Positions 9,037 through 18,290 are shown, numbered from the stretch's first letter. The stretch: 64,000 nucleotides of DNA from an uncultured Lachnospiraceae bacterium (GCA_910585635.1 CAJUFE010000012.1:39714-103713), one strand, 5' to 3'. Numbers and translations: made by a program. The notes: generated by a model from the sequence alone, not told the origin.

Positions 9037-10449
9037 TCAACCTGCAGACACCGCCCGCCTCCTCACCCGCGCCGAAAGCCCATAGGCCCTCCGGATCTTC
9101 CACACCTCATAAAGCCCGATGCACAGGGACAAAAGGCCCACGGATAGATTGCTGACCCCCATCACGATCCCCACGCTGACGCTCCCTAAGGAGGTGAACT
9201 GCTGCAGGGCCCAGAGCACCGGGATGCGGAACACGAACACACGGCAGAAATTGATGAACAGGGTCAGCTTCGTTTTCCCAAAGCCGTATAAAAGGCCCTG
9301 CACAGCCGCGTTGACACCCAGAGGGACCGCGCCCAGGGCCTCATAGCGGTAGATCTGCCGGATCATCTCGGCAAAGGCGGGCTCATCTCCCGCAAAAAAG
9401 AAGGAGATCGGCGTGAGGGCTAAAAGGACCAGGCTGACGATGACCGTCCCGATCCCCACATTGACCGCCAGCATCCACCAGAAGGCGGACAGTGCGCGCT
9501 CCGGCCGACCGCCCCCTAAGTTCTGGCTGATCACCGCCGCGCCGCCCTCCTGGACGCCGTCCTGGGGCGTGGTGGTTATCCCGCCGATATTGTTGGAGAT
9601 CCCCAGTGCGCCCACGGTCAAAGCCCCATAGACCGTGCTCATGGAATTGACCACCACCTTGCCCATAGAAAAGGCGATCTTCTCCACCATCACCGGAAAG
9701 GCCAGCCCCACCATGGGCGCCACCACCGTCCCCCTTATGGAGACTGACCGGAGAGAGAAGGCGAAGGCGCTGCCTTTGCGGCCCAGATCGGCCATCCCCA
9801 CGGTGAACAGCAGCCCCTGGGAAAGGATGGTGGCCACGGCGATCATATCGATGCCCCCGCCCAGACCGTAGACAAACCAGGCCGTAAGGCCCAGCTTCAC
9901 CCCGATCGCCCCCATGTTCAGGTACAGGATCTTCCCGGAGGCCCCTCTGGCCCGCTGGATCGCCATATAGATATTGTTGAAAAAGGTGATCACCAGGCCA
10001 AAAAGGTCCAGGATAAAATACCGGCTCCCATCATGGATGAAGGCCTCCGGGGTCTTCATCATGCGCAGGAAGGGCACGGCACAGGGTACCAGGATGAGCA
10101 GCAAAAGGCCCCCCAGACCCGCGCACAGGGCGAACAGGGTGCTGACCCGCTGTTTGACCAGCTCCATGTCCCCCGCGCCGTAAGCCTCACTGATCTTGAT
10201 GCTGGCCCCCACCGCCAGACCGCTGCCCAGGGCCGATAAGGCCAGGTTGATCTGGGACAGATAGGATACCGCCGACACCGCCGAAGGGCTGATGTGGGCT
10301 GCCATCATAGCGTCCAAGATCTTAAACAGCTGGTTCAGGCTATGGTACAAGGCCAGGGGTGCGCAGACCGAAACGATCACCTTCCCCATGGGCCCATTTA
10401 AAGCAAACGCCCGGAACGCCTCTTCTTTTTTAGACAACGCCGTTCCCAT
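9037..10449 (-). CDS. MATE-family efflux transporter
   Basis: Multidrug and toxin extrusion transporter, 470 residues with about twelve hydrophobic segments in two similar halves. The first half begins ALYHSLNQLFKILDAMMAAHIS and contains SYLSQINLALSALGSGLAVGASI, a usual pattern of the first two MATE helices. The second half repeats this around GISNNIGGITTTPQDGVQEGG. GAGGTG precedes the ATG. It is convergent with the aldolase operon and divergent from nothing obvious. Exported compounds are unknown. A 412-base gap separates it from the AraC-type gene, which is transcribed on the same strand upstream and may regulate it. Confidence 0.93.
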   Translation of the reverse strand: MGTALSKKEEAFRAFALNGPMGKVIVSVCAPLALYHSLNQLFKILDAMMAAHISPSAVSAVSYLSQINLALSALGSGLAVGASIKISEAYGAGDMELVKQRVSTLFALCAGLGGLLLLILVPCAVPFLRMMKTPEAFIHDGSRYFILDLFGLVITFFNNIYMAIQRARGASGKILYLNMGAIGVKLGLTAWFVYGLGGGIDMIAVATILSQGLLFTVGMADLGRKGSAFAFSLRSVSIRGTVVAPMVGLAFPVMVEKIAFSMGKVVVNSMSTVYGALTVGALGISNNIGGITTTPQDGVQEGGAAVISQNLGGGRPERALSAFWWMLAVNVGIGTVIVSLVLLALTPISFFFAGDEPAFAEMIRQIYRYEALGAVPLGVNAAVQGLLYGFGKTKLTLFINFCRVFVFRIPVLWALQQFTSLGSVSVGIVMGVSNLSVGLLSLCIGLYEVWKIRRAYGLSARVRRRAVSAG

Positions 10450-10740
10450 AAAAACACCTCATCTCCCATTTTTGTCTTTTGCTCCCGCAGTCCGGTCTTT
10501 TCAGGCCTTTGCTTTAGGCCTTCCCTATCCCGGTCCCGACTTCCCCAGCCGGGATCTAAGGTCCACGCTCCTCCACAAGGACGCTCCCTGTATAGAGGCT
10601 GGGCTGACCGCTGGGAGTATCATAGCACAAAAGGCAAGTGATCGATACAGATTTTATGGGATATCGCGACATACACTACTGATTTTTTGTCATCTCTTCC
10701 TTGTCTTTGGGCCATCCACATGTTTGCCTCCAGACCCGCC

Positions 10741-10860
10741 TCTGCGTTCGTCTCTGGCCCATCCTCTGCGTTCGCCTCTGGGCCATCCTCTGCGTTCGTC
10801 TCTGGCCCATCCTCTGCGTTCGCCTCTGGGCCATCCTCTGCGTTCGCCTCTGGCCCAGCT
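10741..10860. repeat. Five-copy 24-bp tandem repeat
   Basis: Five consecutive 24-base units start with TCTGCGTTCG. Two variants (TCTCTGGCCC and CCTCTGGGCC in the middle) alternate in the first four units, giving a 48-base higher-order period. The array ends 2 bases before the stop codon of the AraC-type gene. It occupies part of the 412-base gap 10450-10861; the rest of the gap holds no gene I can support. Short frames through the array encode repeats such as PEANAEDG, but these have no start site or other gene-like features. Confidence 0.9.
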
Positions 10861-10861
10861 C

Positions 10862-11806
10862 TCACGCTCGTCCCTGGACCGTCTCCTTTACAGCCTCAAA
10901 ACCCAGGCCCTTCCGGAACCGGTCTGGCGAGATGCCCTGGGCCTTCTTAAATACATCGCCAAAATAATTCCCGTCGGAGAAGCCGCAGGTCAGAGCGATA
11001 TCGGTGATGGACATGCCGGTGGTCTTGAGCAGCTGCATAGCATCCAGCAGGCGGACATGGGTCAGGTATTCCTTAAACCCCATCCCGGTCACCTGCCGGA
11101 AACGCTTGGAAAAATAAGTGGGGCTTAAGTGCCCCACATCCGCTGCCTGGGCTAAGCTGACCGGCTCCCGATGATGCTGGTAGATGAACCGGGCCGCCGT
11201 CTGGACCGCCCCGTCCCCCTGCTCCAGCTGCTGCGACCCCTGGAGCAGGGCCGGCTGCCGGCACCGGCCTAAAAGGGTCAAAAGCTGGAACAGCAGGCTT
11301 TTTTTCTGGAGATCTGTATAGCAGTCCCTCTGCAGGGTCTCCCGGATCATATCGGCAAAAAGCTGTTCCACCCGCTCCCGCTCCGGCTGGGGTACCGTCA
11401 GCTTCTGCCAGGGGAACAAGACCGGCCCTGCCCCCTCTCCCGCTCCTCCCTCCCCGGTCTCATGGTCCCCTATATATGCATCGCGGGTCTCAGTAAAAGC
11501 CCGGATATACCCCGGCGTAAAGCAGGCCACGAACCGGTCCACCGTCTGCCCCTTCTCATAACAGCTCCGATGCAGACTGTAGGGCGGCAAAAAAAGGATA
11601 TCCCCCGCAGAAGCATAATAGATATCATGCTGGACGAACATCCGGCATCGGCCGCTGATCACATAATACAGCTCATGATAAGGATGGTAATGAGGCTCTC
11701 CCATGTCAAACCCTGCTGAGCGTCTGGCCCGCCCTGCTATGAACTCATGGATGCCATCCTGATACTTCCCCTCTGCCAGCCGTACCCCTTCCCGCTCCTC
11801 TGCCAC
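10862..11806 (-). CDS. AraC-family transcriptional regulator
   Basis: DNA-binding regulator of 314 residues. The N-terminal part is a cupin-like sensor (PHYHPYHELYYVISG, with histidines and a glutamate typical of a small-molecule pocket, followed by LFLPPYSLHRS). The C-terminal 100 residues hold the two AraC helix-turn-helix motifs (SLAQAADVGHLSPTYFSKRF and the second ending SITDIALTCGFSDGNYFGDVFKK). An ATG at 11839 is in frame, but the GTG at 11806 lies 7 bases after a perfect AGGAGG and is preferred. It is 34 bases downstream of a small membrane protein gene. The inducer is unknown; the MATE transporter downstream on the same strand is a candidate target. Confidence 0.92.
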   Translation of the reverse strand: MAEEREGVRLAEGKYQDGIHEFIAGRARRSAGFDMGEPHYHPYHELYYVISGRCRMFVQHDIYYASAGDILFLPPYSLHRSCYEKGQTVDRFVACFTPGYIRAFTETRDAYIGDHETGEGGAGEGAGPVLFPWQKLTVPQPERERVEQLFADMIRETLQRDCYTDLQKKSLLFQLLTLLGRCRQPALLQGSQQLEQGDGAVQTAARFIYQHHREPVSLAQAADVGHLSPTYFSKRFRQVTGMGFKEYLTHVRLLDAMQLLKTTGMSITDIALTCGFSDGNYFGDVFKKAQGISPDRFRKGLGFEAVKETVQGRA

Positions 11807-11840
11807 CAGACCACCTCCTGTCGATCCGCTCCCACACACT

Positions 11841-12233
11841 CTACTCCCGCACGATCAGCAGCAGGACCAGCACGGCCACGCAGGCTAACAAAGCCAATGC
11901 GACCTTGACGGGAGAACGCTCTCCGTTCTTCCAGTCCGCCAACAGGCCATCGTCCTCCTGATAGGGCCGGCCTTTCTTGTTCCACCGGAGAAGGCTGCAT
12001 ATGGCAGAAACAAGATCGATCGCCCCAAAGATCAACACGATGTTATTGACATAATAGATACACCCCCCCAAGGTCACCGCGTCCTGCCCGCTCCCGATCG
12101 TCATGCTCCCCCAGCGCAGCCGGACAAAGAGCATGACAGCAGCAACTGCCAAAAAGAGCAGCGCCGCCGCCCCATGTTGCTTTGCCTTCAATATCTCACT
12201 GGTATCCTGCCGGCCCTTCCATCTGTTGAACAT
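11841..12233 (-). CDS. Small membrane protein of unknown function
   Basis: I do not recognise this 130-residue protein. It has three hydrophobic segments: about residues 22-38 (LLFLAVAAVMLFVRLRW), about 50-72 (IYYVNNIVLIFGAIDLVSAI) and the C-terminus (VALALLACVAVLVLLLIV), with a charged loop in between. The ATG at 12233 follows AGGAGGTGTAGT, while an in-frame ATG at 12275 lacks a good site. It lies 34 bases upstream of the AraC-type regulator and is probably cotranscribed with it. Confidence 0.75.
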   Translation of the reverse strand: MFNRWKGRQDTSEILKAKQHGAAALLFLAVAAVMLFVRLRWGSMTIGSGQDAVTLGGCIYYVNNIVLIFGAIDLVSAICSLLRWNKKGRPYQEDDGLLADWKNGERSPVKVALALLACVAVLVLLLIVRE

Positions 12234-12322
12234 ACTACACCTCCTGTATCCCTTCTTTTTCCTCCATCTTACCATATCCGCCTGTACTTTTCTATTCCTT
12301 TTCCTGTCATCTGTTATGGGAG

Positions 12323-12372
12323 GGGCCGGATGCTTGCGACCGCCACGTTTTCGTACCCACGGCGGTCACGCT
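12323..12372. repeat. Dispersed repeat, copy A, with imperfect hairpin
   Basis: The 20 bases beginning GGGCCGGATGCTTGCGACCG recur exactly at 55931-55950, and the similarity continues as CACGT, TTC and TAC blocks. The copy here can fold as a hairpin through GACCGCC and GGCGGTC. It lies in the gap between the small membrane protein and ftsH. Confidence 0.6.
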
Positions 12373-12412
12373 TACTCTGGACATCTTTCCCATCCTGTGA
12401 TAGGATAGACCA

Positions 12413-12448
12413 AAGGCCGCCGGACGACCATCCTCCCACAGCGGCCTT
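12413..12448. promoter_or_regulatory. Hairpin in the ftsH leader
   Basis: AAGGCCGC (12413-12420) and GCGGCCTT (12441-12448) are perfect inverted repeats separated by 20 bases, ending 40 bases before the ftsH start. No strong T-run follows on the plus strand, so it may be a leader structure rather than a terminator. Confidence 0.4.
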
Positions 12449-12488
12449 GTCATCATTTTACCATGCGATCTATGAAGGAGGGACTGAT

Positions 12489-14303
12489 ATGAATGAAGTC
12501 AAAAACCCCAAAAAACCTCTGATCTATTACTATGGCGTCGCTATGATGGTGCTGATGGTCTTTAACTTCCTGGCCATGCCCTGGCTGTCCCAGCGGCAGA
12601 TCCGGGAGGTGGATTACGGCACCTTTATGGAGATGACCGAGGAGAAGAACGTGGGACGCGTCAAGCTCCAGGAGAACCAGATCCTGTTCACGGATAAGGA
12701 AGAGACCCAGGTCTTTAAGACCGGCCTGATGAACGACCCGGAGCTGATCTACCGGCTGAAGGACTCCGGCGCGGCCTTCACCAGCGAGATCGTGGAGGAG
12801 ATGTCTCCTTTCCTTAGCATCCTGCTCTCCTGGGTCCTGCCGATCGTGCTCTTTGTGGGCTTAGGGCAGCTGATGTCCAAGAAGCTGATGGAAAAGATGG
12901 GCGGCGGCCCCAATTCCATGATGTTCGGCATGGGCAAGTCCAATGCCAAGGTCTACGTCCGTTCCTCCGAGGGGATCAAATTCTCCGACGTGGCCGGAGA
13001 GGATGAGGCCAAGGAGAACCTGGCCGAGATCGTGGACTACCTCCACACCCCGGACAAGTACAAGGAGATCGGCGCGTCCATGCCCAAGGGCATCCTGTTA
13101 GCAGGCCCTCCAGGCACCGGAAAGACTATGCTAGCCAAGGCGGTGGCCGGGGAGGCTAGCGTCCCCTTCTTCTCCATGTCCGGCTCGGAATTTGTGGAGA
13201 TGTTCGTGGGCATGGGCGCCTCCAAGGTCCGGGACCTTTTTAAGCAGGCCAAGGAGAAAGCCCCCTGTATCGTCTTCATCGATGAGATCGACGCGATCGG
13301 CAAGAAGCGTGACGGCCAGGTGGGCGGCAATGACGAGCGGGAGCAGACCCTGAACCAGCTCCTCACCGAGATGGATGGCTTTGAGGGGAACAATGGCGTG
13401 ATCATCCTGGCCGCCACCAACCGTCCGGAGTCCTTAGACCCCGCCCTCACCCGCCCGGGCCGCTTCGACCGCCGGGTGCCGGTGGAGCTGCCGGACCTAA
13501 AGGGCCGGGAGGAGATCCTAAAGGTCCACGCTAAGAAGATCAAGCTGTCGGAGGACGCGGACTTCAAGCAGATCGCCCGGATGGCCTCCGGCGCTTCCGG
13601 CGCGGAGCTGGCCAATATCATCAACGAGGCCGCTCTCCGGGCTGTCCGGGACGGGCGTAAGTTCGCCACCCAGTCGGATCTGGAGGAGAGCATCGAGGTG
13701 GTGATCGCCGGCTACCAGAAGAAGAACGCGATCCTCACGGACAAGGAGAAATGGACGATCGCCTACCATGAGATCGGCCATGCCCTGGTGGCGGCCAGAC
13801 AGACCAACTCCGCTCCGGTGCAGAAGATCACCATCATCCCCCGCACCTCCGGCGCGCTGGGCTACACCATGCAGGTGGAGGAAGGGAACCATTATCTGAT
13901 GACCAAGGAGGAGATCGAGAATAAGATCGCCACCTATACCGGAGGCCGGGCCGCCGAGGAGGTGATCTTCGGCACCAGCTCCACGGGAGCCTCCAACGAT
14001 ATCGAGCAGGCCACCAAGCTGGCCCGGGCCATGATCACCCGCTACGGCATGAGCAAGGATTTCGACATGGTGGCCTTAGAGACCGTCACCAACCAGTACC
14101 TGGGCGGCGACGCCTCCCTAGCCTGCTCCGCCGAGACCCAGGCCCAGATCGACCGCCAGGTGGTGGAGCTGGTCAGGCGGCAGCATGAAAAAGCCGCCAC
14201 GATCCTCTTAGAGGCCCGGGAAAAGCTGGATGAGCTGGCGAAGTATCTGTACGATAAGGAGACCATCACTGGCGAAGAGTTCATGGCGATCTTAAACGGC
14301 TGA
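12489..14303 (+). CDS. ftsH: ATP-dependent zinc metalloprotease FtsH
   Basis: Membrane-anchored AAA+ protease, 604 residues, normal for the family. Two helices frame a short extracytoplasmic domain: about residues 14-34 (YYYGVAMMVLMVFNFLAM) and about 102-122 (ILLSWVLPIVLFVGL). The AAA+ module has Walker A GPPGTGKT, Walker B FIDEIDAIG, an FVGMGA pore loop and the SRH segment ending PGRFDRR. The protease site is HEIGH (HExxH) near residue 425. The open frame reaches far upstream, but the ATG at 12489 has GAAGGAGGG at the right distance. It degrades misfolded or short-lived membrane and cytoplasmic proteins as a hexamer. It appears to be a single-gene unit. Confidence 0.97.
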   Translation: MNEVKNPKKPLIYYYGVAMMVLMVFNFLAMPWLSQRQIREVDYGTFMEMTEEKNVGRVKLQENQILFTDKEETQVFKTGLMNDPELIYRLKDSGAAFTSEIVEEMSPFLSILLSWVLPIVLFVGLGQLMSKKLMEKMGGGPNSMMFGMGKSNAKVYVRSSEGIKFSDVAGEDEAKENLAEIVDYLHTPDKYKEIGASMPKGILLAGPPGTGKTMLAKAVAGEASVPFFSMSGSEFVEMFVGMGASKVRDLFKQAKEKAPCIVFIDEIDAIGKKRDGQVGGNDEREQTLNQLLTEMDGFEGNNGVIILAATNRPESLDPALTRPGRFDRRVPVELPDLKGREEILKVHAKKIKLSEDADFKQIARMASGASGAELANIINEAALRAVRDGRKFATQSDLEESIEVVIAGYQKKNAILTDKEKWTIAYHEIGHALVAARQTNSAPVQKITIIPRTSGALGYTMQVEEGNHYLMTKEEIENKIATYTGGRAAEEVIFGTSSTGASNDIEQATKLARAMITRYGMSKDFDMVALETVTNQYLGGDASLACSAETQAQIDRQVVELVRRQHEKAATILLEAREKLDELAKYLYDKETITGEEFMAILNG

Positions 14304-14307
14304 TCGT

Positions 14308-14341
14308 GACCCGGCACACGATGTGGATCCGCAGCCGGGTC
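14308..14341 (+). terminator. Hairpin downstream of ftsH, possible terminator
   Basis: GACCCGGC (14308-14315) pairs with GCCGGGTC (14334-14341), starting 5 bases after the ftsH stop. There is no T-run after it, so termination is uncertain. Confidence 0.4.
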
Positions 14342-14576
14342 CATGGAGGTCCCGTCATGATCTACGAGGATCGGAAAGGGTGATATGAAGATCCATCACT
14401 GGACAAGCTTTGTCCACGAAAAAAGGGGCTGTCGGGAAATAGATAGTCCACCAAAACTAGAGGAGGGGCAGTGACATATGCAAGCCACTGTCCCTCCTCT
14501 GAAATTTTTGATAAAAAAGAGAAAAAAGATGGCTAACGACAACCATCTTTCCTCCGTTACATGATATAATGTAACT

Positions 14577-16193
14577 ATGCTAAACAACACATATTATAAC
14601 GAATTTTTTGAAATTGGTCAACAGAAGATCAACTTCAGCCTGTATGAATTGGGACTGCCTGAGACCGACCCGGTCTATACCCTGAAAAAAGTGATGGAGG
14701 AATTGGATCATTCGGGACTGCTCTCCCGATATTCAGACAAGGGAAGAAAAGGGTACAACCCCATCATGCTGTACGCTGTAGTCACCTATGCCAACATGCG
14801 GGGGATCCGCGCGGTGGACCGCATCGTGGAGCTGTGCGGGAGGGATCTCGCCTTCATCTGGCTCACCCAGGGGCAGAAGCCCAGAAGGGACGCGTTCTAT
14901 GAATTCAAAGGCAGCAGGCTCACCCCGGAGATCCTGGAGGATCTGCACTACCAGTTCGTGCGCCGGCTGGAAAAGGAGGGGCTGGTGACGCTGAAGGAAC
15001 TGTTCATAGACGGGACCAAGCTGGAGGCGAACGCCAACCGGTACACTTTCGTATGGCGAGGGAGCATCAACTACCACCTGGCAGGGCTGCTGGACACCAT
15101 AGATGCCCTATACCAGAAATACAACCAGTTCCTTGCGGAGAACGGATACGGTGAGAAGTACAGCCTCGGAAACGCCCAGATGTTCGTCATCGAAGGGATG
15201 GACAAGGTTCGGGAGGTGATAGGGAAGAACCGTTCCCGGAAGCTGACGAGGCATAAGAAGATATCCAATAACACCGTGATAGAGATCGATCCCTGCTCGC
15301 CGCTGGAGATACTCAAGCTCCAGGCCGGGCTGTCGAAGATTGCGGAGGGCGAGGGGGTCGCGTTCGTGGCGGGCAGAGGGAAGCGCAAGCCGCAGCTGCA
15401 GCAGCTCTACGAAGAGCTGGAGGAGTGCGGGGAGAGGCTGATGAAATACAAGGAATGCTTCGAGGTCATGGGGAAAGGCCGCAACAGCTACTCCAAGACG
15501 GATGTGGAGGCCACCTTCATGCGGATGAAAGAGGATCATATGCTCAACGGCCAGCTGAAACCGGCATACAACGTACAGATAGCCGTAGAGAACTACTTCA
15601 TCATCCACAGCCATGTCAGCAGCGACCGGACGGACTACAGCACCCTGATCCCAGTGCTGGAGAAGCATAAGGAGGCATTTGGGAGGCATGTGGGCGAGGT
15701 CACTGCCGACAGCGGCTACTGCAGCGAGAGGAACCTTCTGTTCTTGAAAGAGGAAGGCATTACTGGCTACATCAAGCTCCAGGACCATGAGAAGAGGAAG
15801 ACCCGTGCCTATAAGGAAGACATCGGGAAGTACTACAACATGAAGCGAGAGGTGTTCGAGGACGAGGCGTACTATGTGTGCCATGATGGGAGACAGCTGC
15901 TCCACATCCGGACGGAAAAGAGACACCAGGACGGCTATGAACAGACCATAGAGGTATATGGATGCGCAGACTGCGGCGGATGTCCCCACAAAGCCAGATG
16001 TCTTTACAAGTATGACGGGAAGAAGGACCAGGAAAAGAACAAGGTGATGAAGATCAATGAACGCTGGGAGGACCTGAAAGAAGAGGCCCATGGGAACATC
16101 CAGAGCGAAAAGGGGATCCTGAACAAGTATCACCGGTTCCGCCACGGGAAGATCAAGAAGTTTGAAGGGAAGCCAGAGGAACCTGCCGCATAG
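14577..16193 (+). CDS. IS1182-family transposase
   Basis: DDE transposase of 538 residues, intact from start to stop. The N-terminal region (GYNPIMLYAVVTYANMRGIRAVDRI) is the DUF772-type domain of this group. The catalytic core includes LFIDGTKLEANANRYTFVW with the first aspartate and VTADSGYCSERN with the second. A C-terminal cysteine cluster (CADCGGCPHKARC) follows, as in many relatives. A TATAAT sits at 14565-14570, seven bases before the ATG, and no ribosome site is visible, so translation may be weak. Being intact, it may still be active. Confidence 0.95.
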   Translation: MLNNTYYNEFFEIGQQKINFSLYELGLPETDPVYTLKKVMEELDHSGLLSRYSDKGRKGYNPIMLYAVVTYANMRGIRAVDRIVELCGRDLAFIWLTQGQKPRRDAFYEFKGSRLTPEILEDLHYQFVRRLEKEGLVTLKELFIDGTKLEANANRYTFVWRGSINYHLAGLLDTIDALYQKYNQFLAENGYGEKYSLGNAQMFVIEGMDKVREVIGKNRSRKLTRHKKISNNTVIEIDPCSPLEILKLQAGLSKIAEGEGVAFVAGRGKRKPQLQQLYEELEECGERLMKYKECFEVMGKGRNSYSKTDVEATFMRMKEDHMLNGQLKPAYNVQIAVENYFIIHSHVSSDRTDYSTLIPVLEKHKEAFGRHVGEVTADSGYCSERNLLFLKEEGITGYIKLQDHEKRKTRAYKEDIGKYYNMKREVFEDEAYYVCHDGRQLLHIRTEKRHQDGYEQTIEVYGCADCGGCPHKARCLYKYDGKKDQEKNKVMKINERWEDLKEEAHGNIQSEKGILNKYHRFRHGKIKKFEGKPEEPAA

Positions 16194-16271
16194 GGAAAGC
16201 GCCCCTGCATAGGCCAGAGGCCTGTTTGTGTTGCCTTCAAATATGGCAGCAAAGAAAAGGATATATAATAA

Positions 16272-16327
16272 AAAGATTCCCACAAGAATGCAGTGTCCAT
16301 GGAACACTGATTTTTGTGGGAATCTTT
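16272..16327. terminator. Strong hairpin at the right end of the IS
   Basis: AAAGATTCCCACAA (16272-16285) and TTGTGGGAATCTTT (16314-16327) are perfectly complementary. They lie between the transposase stop and the right inverted repeat. With its A- and T-rich outer edges it could end transcription in both directions and insulate the transposase from outside promoters. Confidence 0.55.
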
Positions 16328-16461
16328 CTGTCAGGGGCTCAAATGCTTAAAATCTGGCATTTCCCGACAGCCCCTTTTTTCCTATATAGTGGCGCGTCCG
16401 TTGCCGGGCCTATGGAGGTTTGATCATGACGATCTCTCAAAACCCCAAGCCCCTCGTCGGA

Positions 16462-16698
16462 TCACTGGCCCTGGTACATGTACTTGATCAAGCGCTCCAC
16501 GTCCTCTTTTTCATGGGCCACGATATCCAGCTCTCTTACATAGCCATTGGAAAACATTGTTGCAAGGGACACATACTGGCTCAGCTTGGACTTCAGATTG
16601 ATCCGGTCACCTTCCGGCGATACCAGCTCGACCACGCCTTTGCACTGGTCGATCACCTCAAAAAACTTTTCTACGTTATCGATGTTTTGGATCTTCAT
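16462..16698 (-). CDS. Conserved small protein of unknown function (paralogue of the protein at 37396)
   Basis: A 78-residue soluble protein without signal or membrane segment. It shares a clear core with the protein at 37396-37641: IDQCKGVVELVSPEGDRINLKS against INQCKGKVELVSEEGDRINLKS (here split as IDQCKGVVELVSPEGD and RINLKSKLSQY), followed by a second conserved block with GYxREL. GGAGAGGATAAAG precedes the ATG. Small proteins of this type occur in clostridia and, as I recall, are sometimes labelled as a polyA polymerase, which I see no basis for. It lies downstream of the phosphofructokinase gene on the same strand, 253 bases away. Confidence 0.75.
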   Translation of the reverse strand: MKIQNIDNVEKFFEVIDQCKGVVELVSPEGDRINLKSKLSQYVSLATMFSNGYVRELDIVAHEKEDVERLIKYMYQGQ

Positions 16699-16951
16699 CT
16701 TTATCCTCTCCTTTCTGTGCGATAGCGATGCTGATCTACTCCTTACACAGCCTCTATCCTAGCACAGGATGGGGTAAAGGACAATTTGGGACTCCACCAA
16801 AGATCTTTCCCTATCCAGGATATCTTTATGCAAGATCACCCATCTGTATACACTTTTACCAAAAGAATGCAACCCTTCTGATCCATGCCGCCCCAGACCC
16901 GCAGCAGCAGGACCGTCCCTCTGGCGGACCCGCGAAAAACACTCCGCCATC

Positions 16952-18172
16952 CTACCGGCGCCGATACAGGTACAGCGGCACTCCGTCTTCCATGGGATGG
17001 GCTACCTGGCCCGCGATCAGCGGACGCACATAGTCGATAAAGCCTGGCCCGATATCATCCCCCAGGCCCTCGATCCACTCGGCCGGGAAGACCTTTTCCC
17101 GGTTGCATACCCGGTCCACATCTACCGTCTCATAATGGAGCTCATAAGGTCCGCTTTCCGCCCTCCTAAACGCCACCATCACACCGGTCTCCCCTTCCAA
17201 GGCGGCCCTGACCCCTTTCCTCCCGGCCATATCGGCCTCCTTAAGATCTGTGGCCGACATCAGCATCCCGCTGCACCGCTGGCTCACGTTCAGTTCCACA
17301 GAACGGACCTTGACCCCCAGCCGCTCCCGGACGAAGTGCTCTAAGACCTTGCCGCAGCCCGTCAGCATCTTATGGCCGAACCCGTCCACCTGGGCCTGGT
17401 CCCCATACTCGCAGATGAACCGGCCGGAGGCGTCATGGATCCCCTCCGATACACATACGACCACACAAGGCCTTTTCGCCAGCGCTCTTTCAAGCTCTGC
17501 CGCAAAAGCCTCCATGTCAAAAGCCACCTCCGGCAGGTAGATCAGCACCGGATCGTCGCCCGCCTGCTTCCTGGCCAGCACACTGGCGGCTGTCAGCCAT
17601 CCTGCGTGTCTCCCCATCAGTTCCACGATCGTCACCGACTTTTTATGATAGACAGAGGCATCCAGCACGATCTCACGCACCGTCCCCGCCACATATTTAG
17701 CGGCGCTGCCGTAGCCCGGGGTGTGGTCGATCTCCATCAGGTCATTATCCACTGTCTTGGGGATCCCGATGAACCGGATCTCGCTGCCGATACGGGCCCC
17801 GTAGCGGGACAGCTTGCTGACTGTATCCATGGAATCGTTGCCGCCGATATAGAAAAAACCGCCCACCTTAAGCTCCCCCAGCTTTTCAAATATAGCCGGG
17901 TATATGGGTGCCGATAAGTCCTCCGGGAGCATATACCGGCAGGAGCCTAAGTAAGCTGCCGGCGTGATCTTCAAAAGCTCCAGCTCCTCCTCGGAAAGCT
18001 CCTCCTTAAGATCCAGATACCGGCCCTGCAAAAACCCTTCGATCCCGTGGACCATCCCATAGATATGCCCGACCTGCTCCGGATGGGCCTTCCCTTCCTG
18101 TATCACCCCGTAAAGGCTGGCATTGATCGCCGCCGTGGGACCGCCGGACTGCCCTACAAGTATATTTCTCAT
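16952..18172 (-). CDS. 6-phosphofructokinase, probably pyrophosphate-dependent
   Basis: Glycolytic enzyme phosphorylating fructose 6-phosphate, 406 residues (longer than the 320-residue ATP-PFK of E. coli). Seen: the N-terminal GQSGGPTAAINAS, GGNDSMDT in place of GGDGS, and IPKTVDND in place of PGTIDND. The aspartate after GGN and the lysine in PKT are the residues associated with pyrophosphate rather than ATP as donor, so PPi use is a reasonable inference. MGRHAGWL, conserved in all PFKs, is intact. GGAGGAG precedes the ATG at 18172; the frame also extends upstream without a good start. Gene order with the small protein at 16462 may be an operon. Confidence 0.93.
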   Translation of the reverse strand: MRNILVGQSGGPTAAINASLYGVIQEGKAHPEQVGHIYGMVHGIEGFLQGRYLDLKEELSEEELELLKITPAAYLGSCRYMLPEDLSAPIYPAIFEKLGELKVGGFFYIGGNDSMDTVSKLSRYGARIGSEIRFIGIPKTVDNDLMEIDHTPGYGSAAKYVAGTVREIVLDASVYHKKSVTIVELMGRHAGWLTAASVLARKQAGDDPVLIYLPEVAFDMEAFAAELERALAKRPCVVVCVSEGIHDASGRFICEYGDQAQVDGFGHKMLTGCGKVLEHFVRERLGVKVRSVELNVSQRCSGMLMSATDLKEADMAGRKGVRAALEGETGVMVAFRRAESGPYELHYETVDVDRVCNREKVFPAEWIEGLGDDIGPGFIDYVRPLIAGQVAHPMEDGVPLYLYRRR

Positions 18173-18244
18173 GTCTCCTCCTTTTCCTCTGCCCGCTCCT
18201 ATCTCCATAGTCATCCCATGCCGCCCAGACATCCTGGACGTCCT

Positions 18245-18290
18245 GATCATCCTGGTGGCCTGACCATCCTGACCATCCTGGTGGCCTGAC
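18245..18290. repeat. Short direct repeat upstream of the phosphofructokinase gene
   Basis: CATCCTGGTGGCCTGAC occurs twice, 26 bases apart (within 18245-18290), in a CCTGA-rich stretch. It is one of several local repeats in gaps of this window. Confidence 0.6.

Larger units (their letters stand above)
14419..16380 (+). mobile_element. Complete insertion sequence, IS1182 type
   Basis: The element is bounded by perfect inverted repeats of 16 bases (GGGGCTGTCGGGAAAT at 14425-14440 and its complement at 16359-16374). They extend to 22 bases if the flanking A6 and T6 are counted. Inside is one intact transposase gene and a 14-base perfect hairpin near the right end. Only one copy occurs in the window. 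I could not identify a direct target duplication. The left flank is the palindrome GGACAAGCTTTGTCC, which fits the preference of this group for palindromic targets. The element separates ftsH from the downstream small gene. Confidence 0.92.

Noticed and set aside
10620..10865. Minus-strand frame encoding PEANAEDG-type repeats
   Set aside because: It is the translated form of the 24-bp tandem repeat, whose period is a multiple of three. No ribosome site and no conserved ends.
12174..12488. N-terminal extension of FtsH suggested by the open frame
   Set aside because: The upstream segment includes a dispersed repeat and hairpin, lacks family similarity, and a strong ribosome site marks the ATG at 12489.
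14401..14415. Palindrome GGACAAGCTTTGTCC as target duplication of the IS
   Set aside because: No matching copy is found on the right side of the element, so it can be a target feature at most.
15108..16307. Long minus-strand reading frame (399 codons) across the transposase gene
   Set aside because: It is the complement of the intact transposase frame, has no ribosome site and encodes no recognisable motif.
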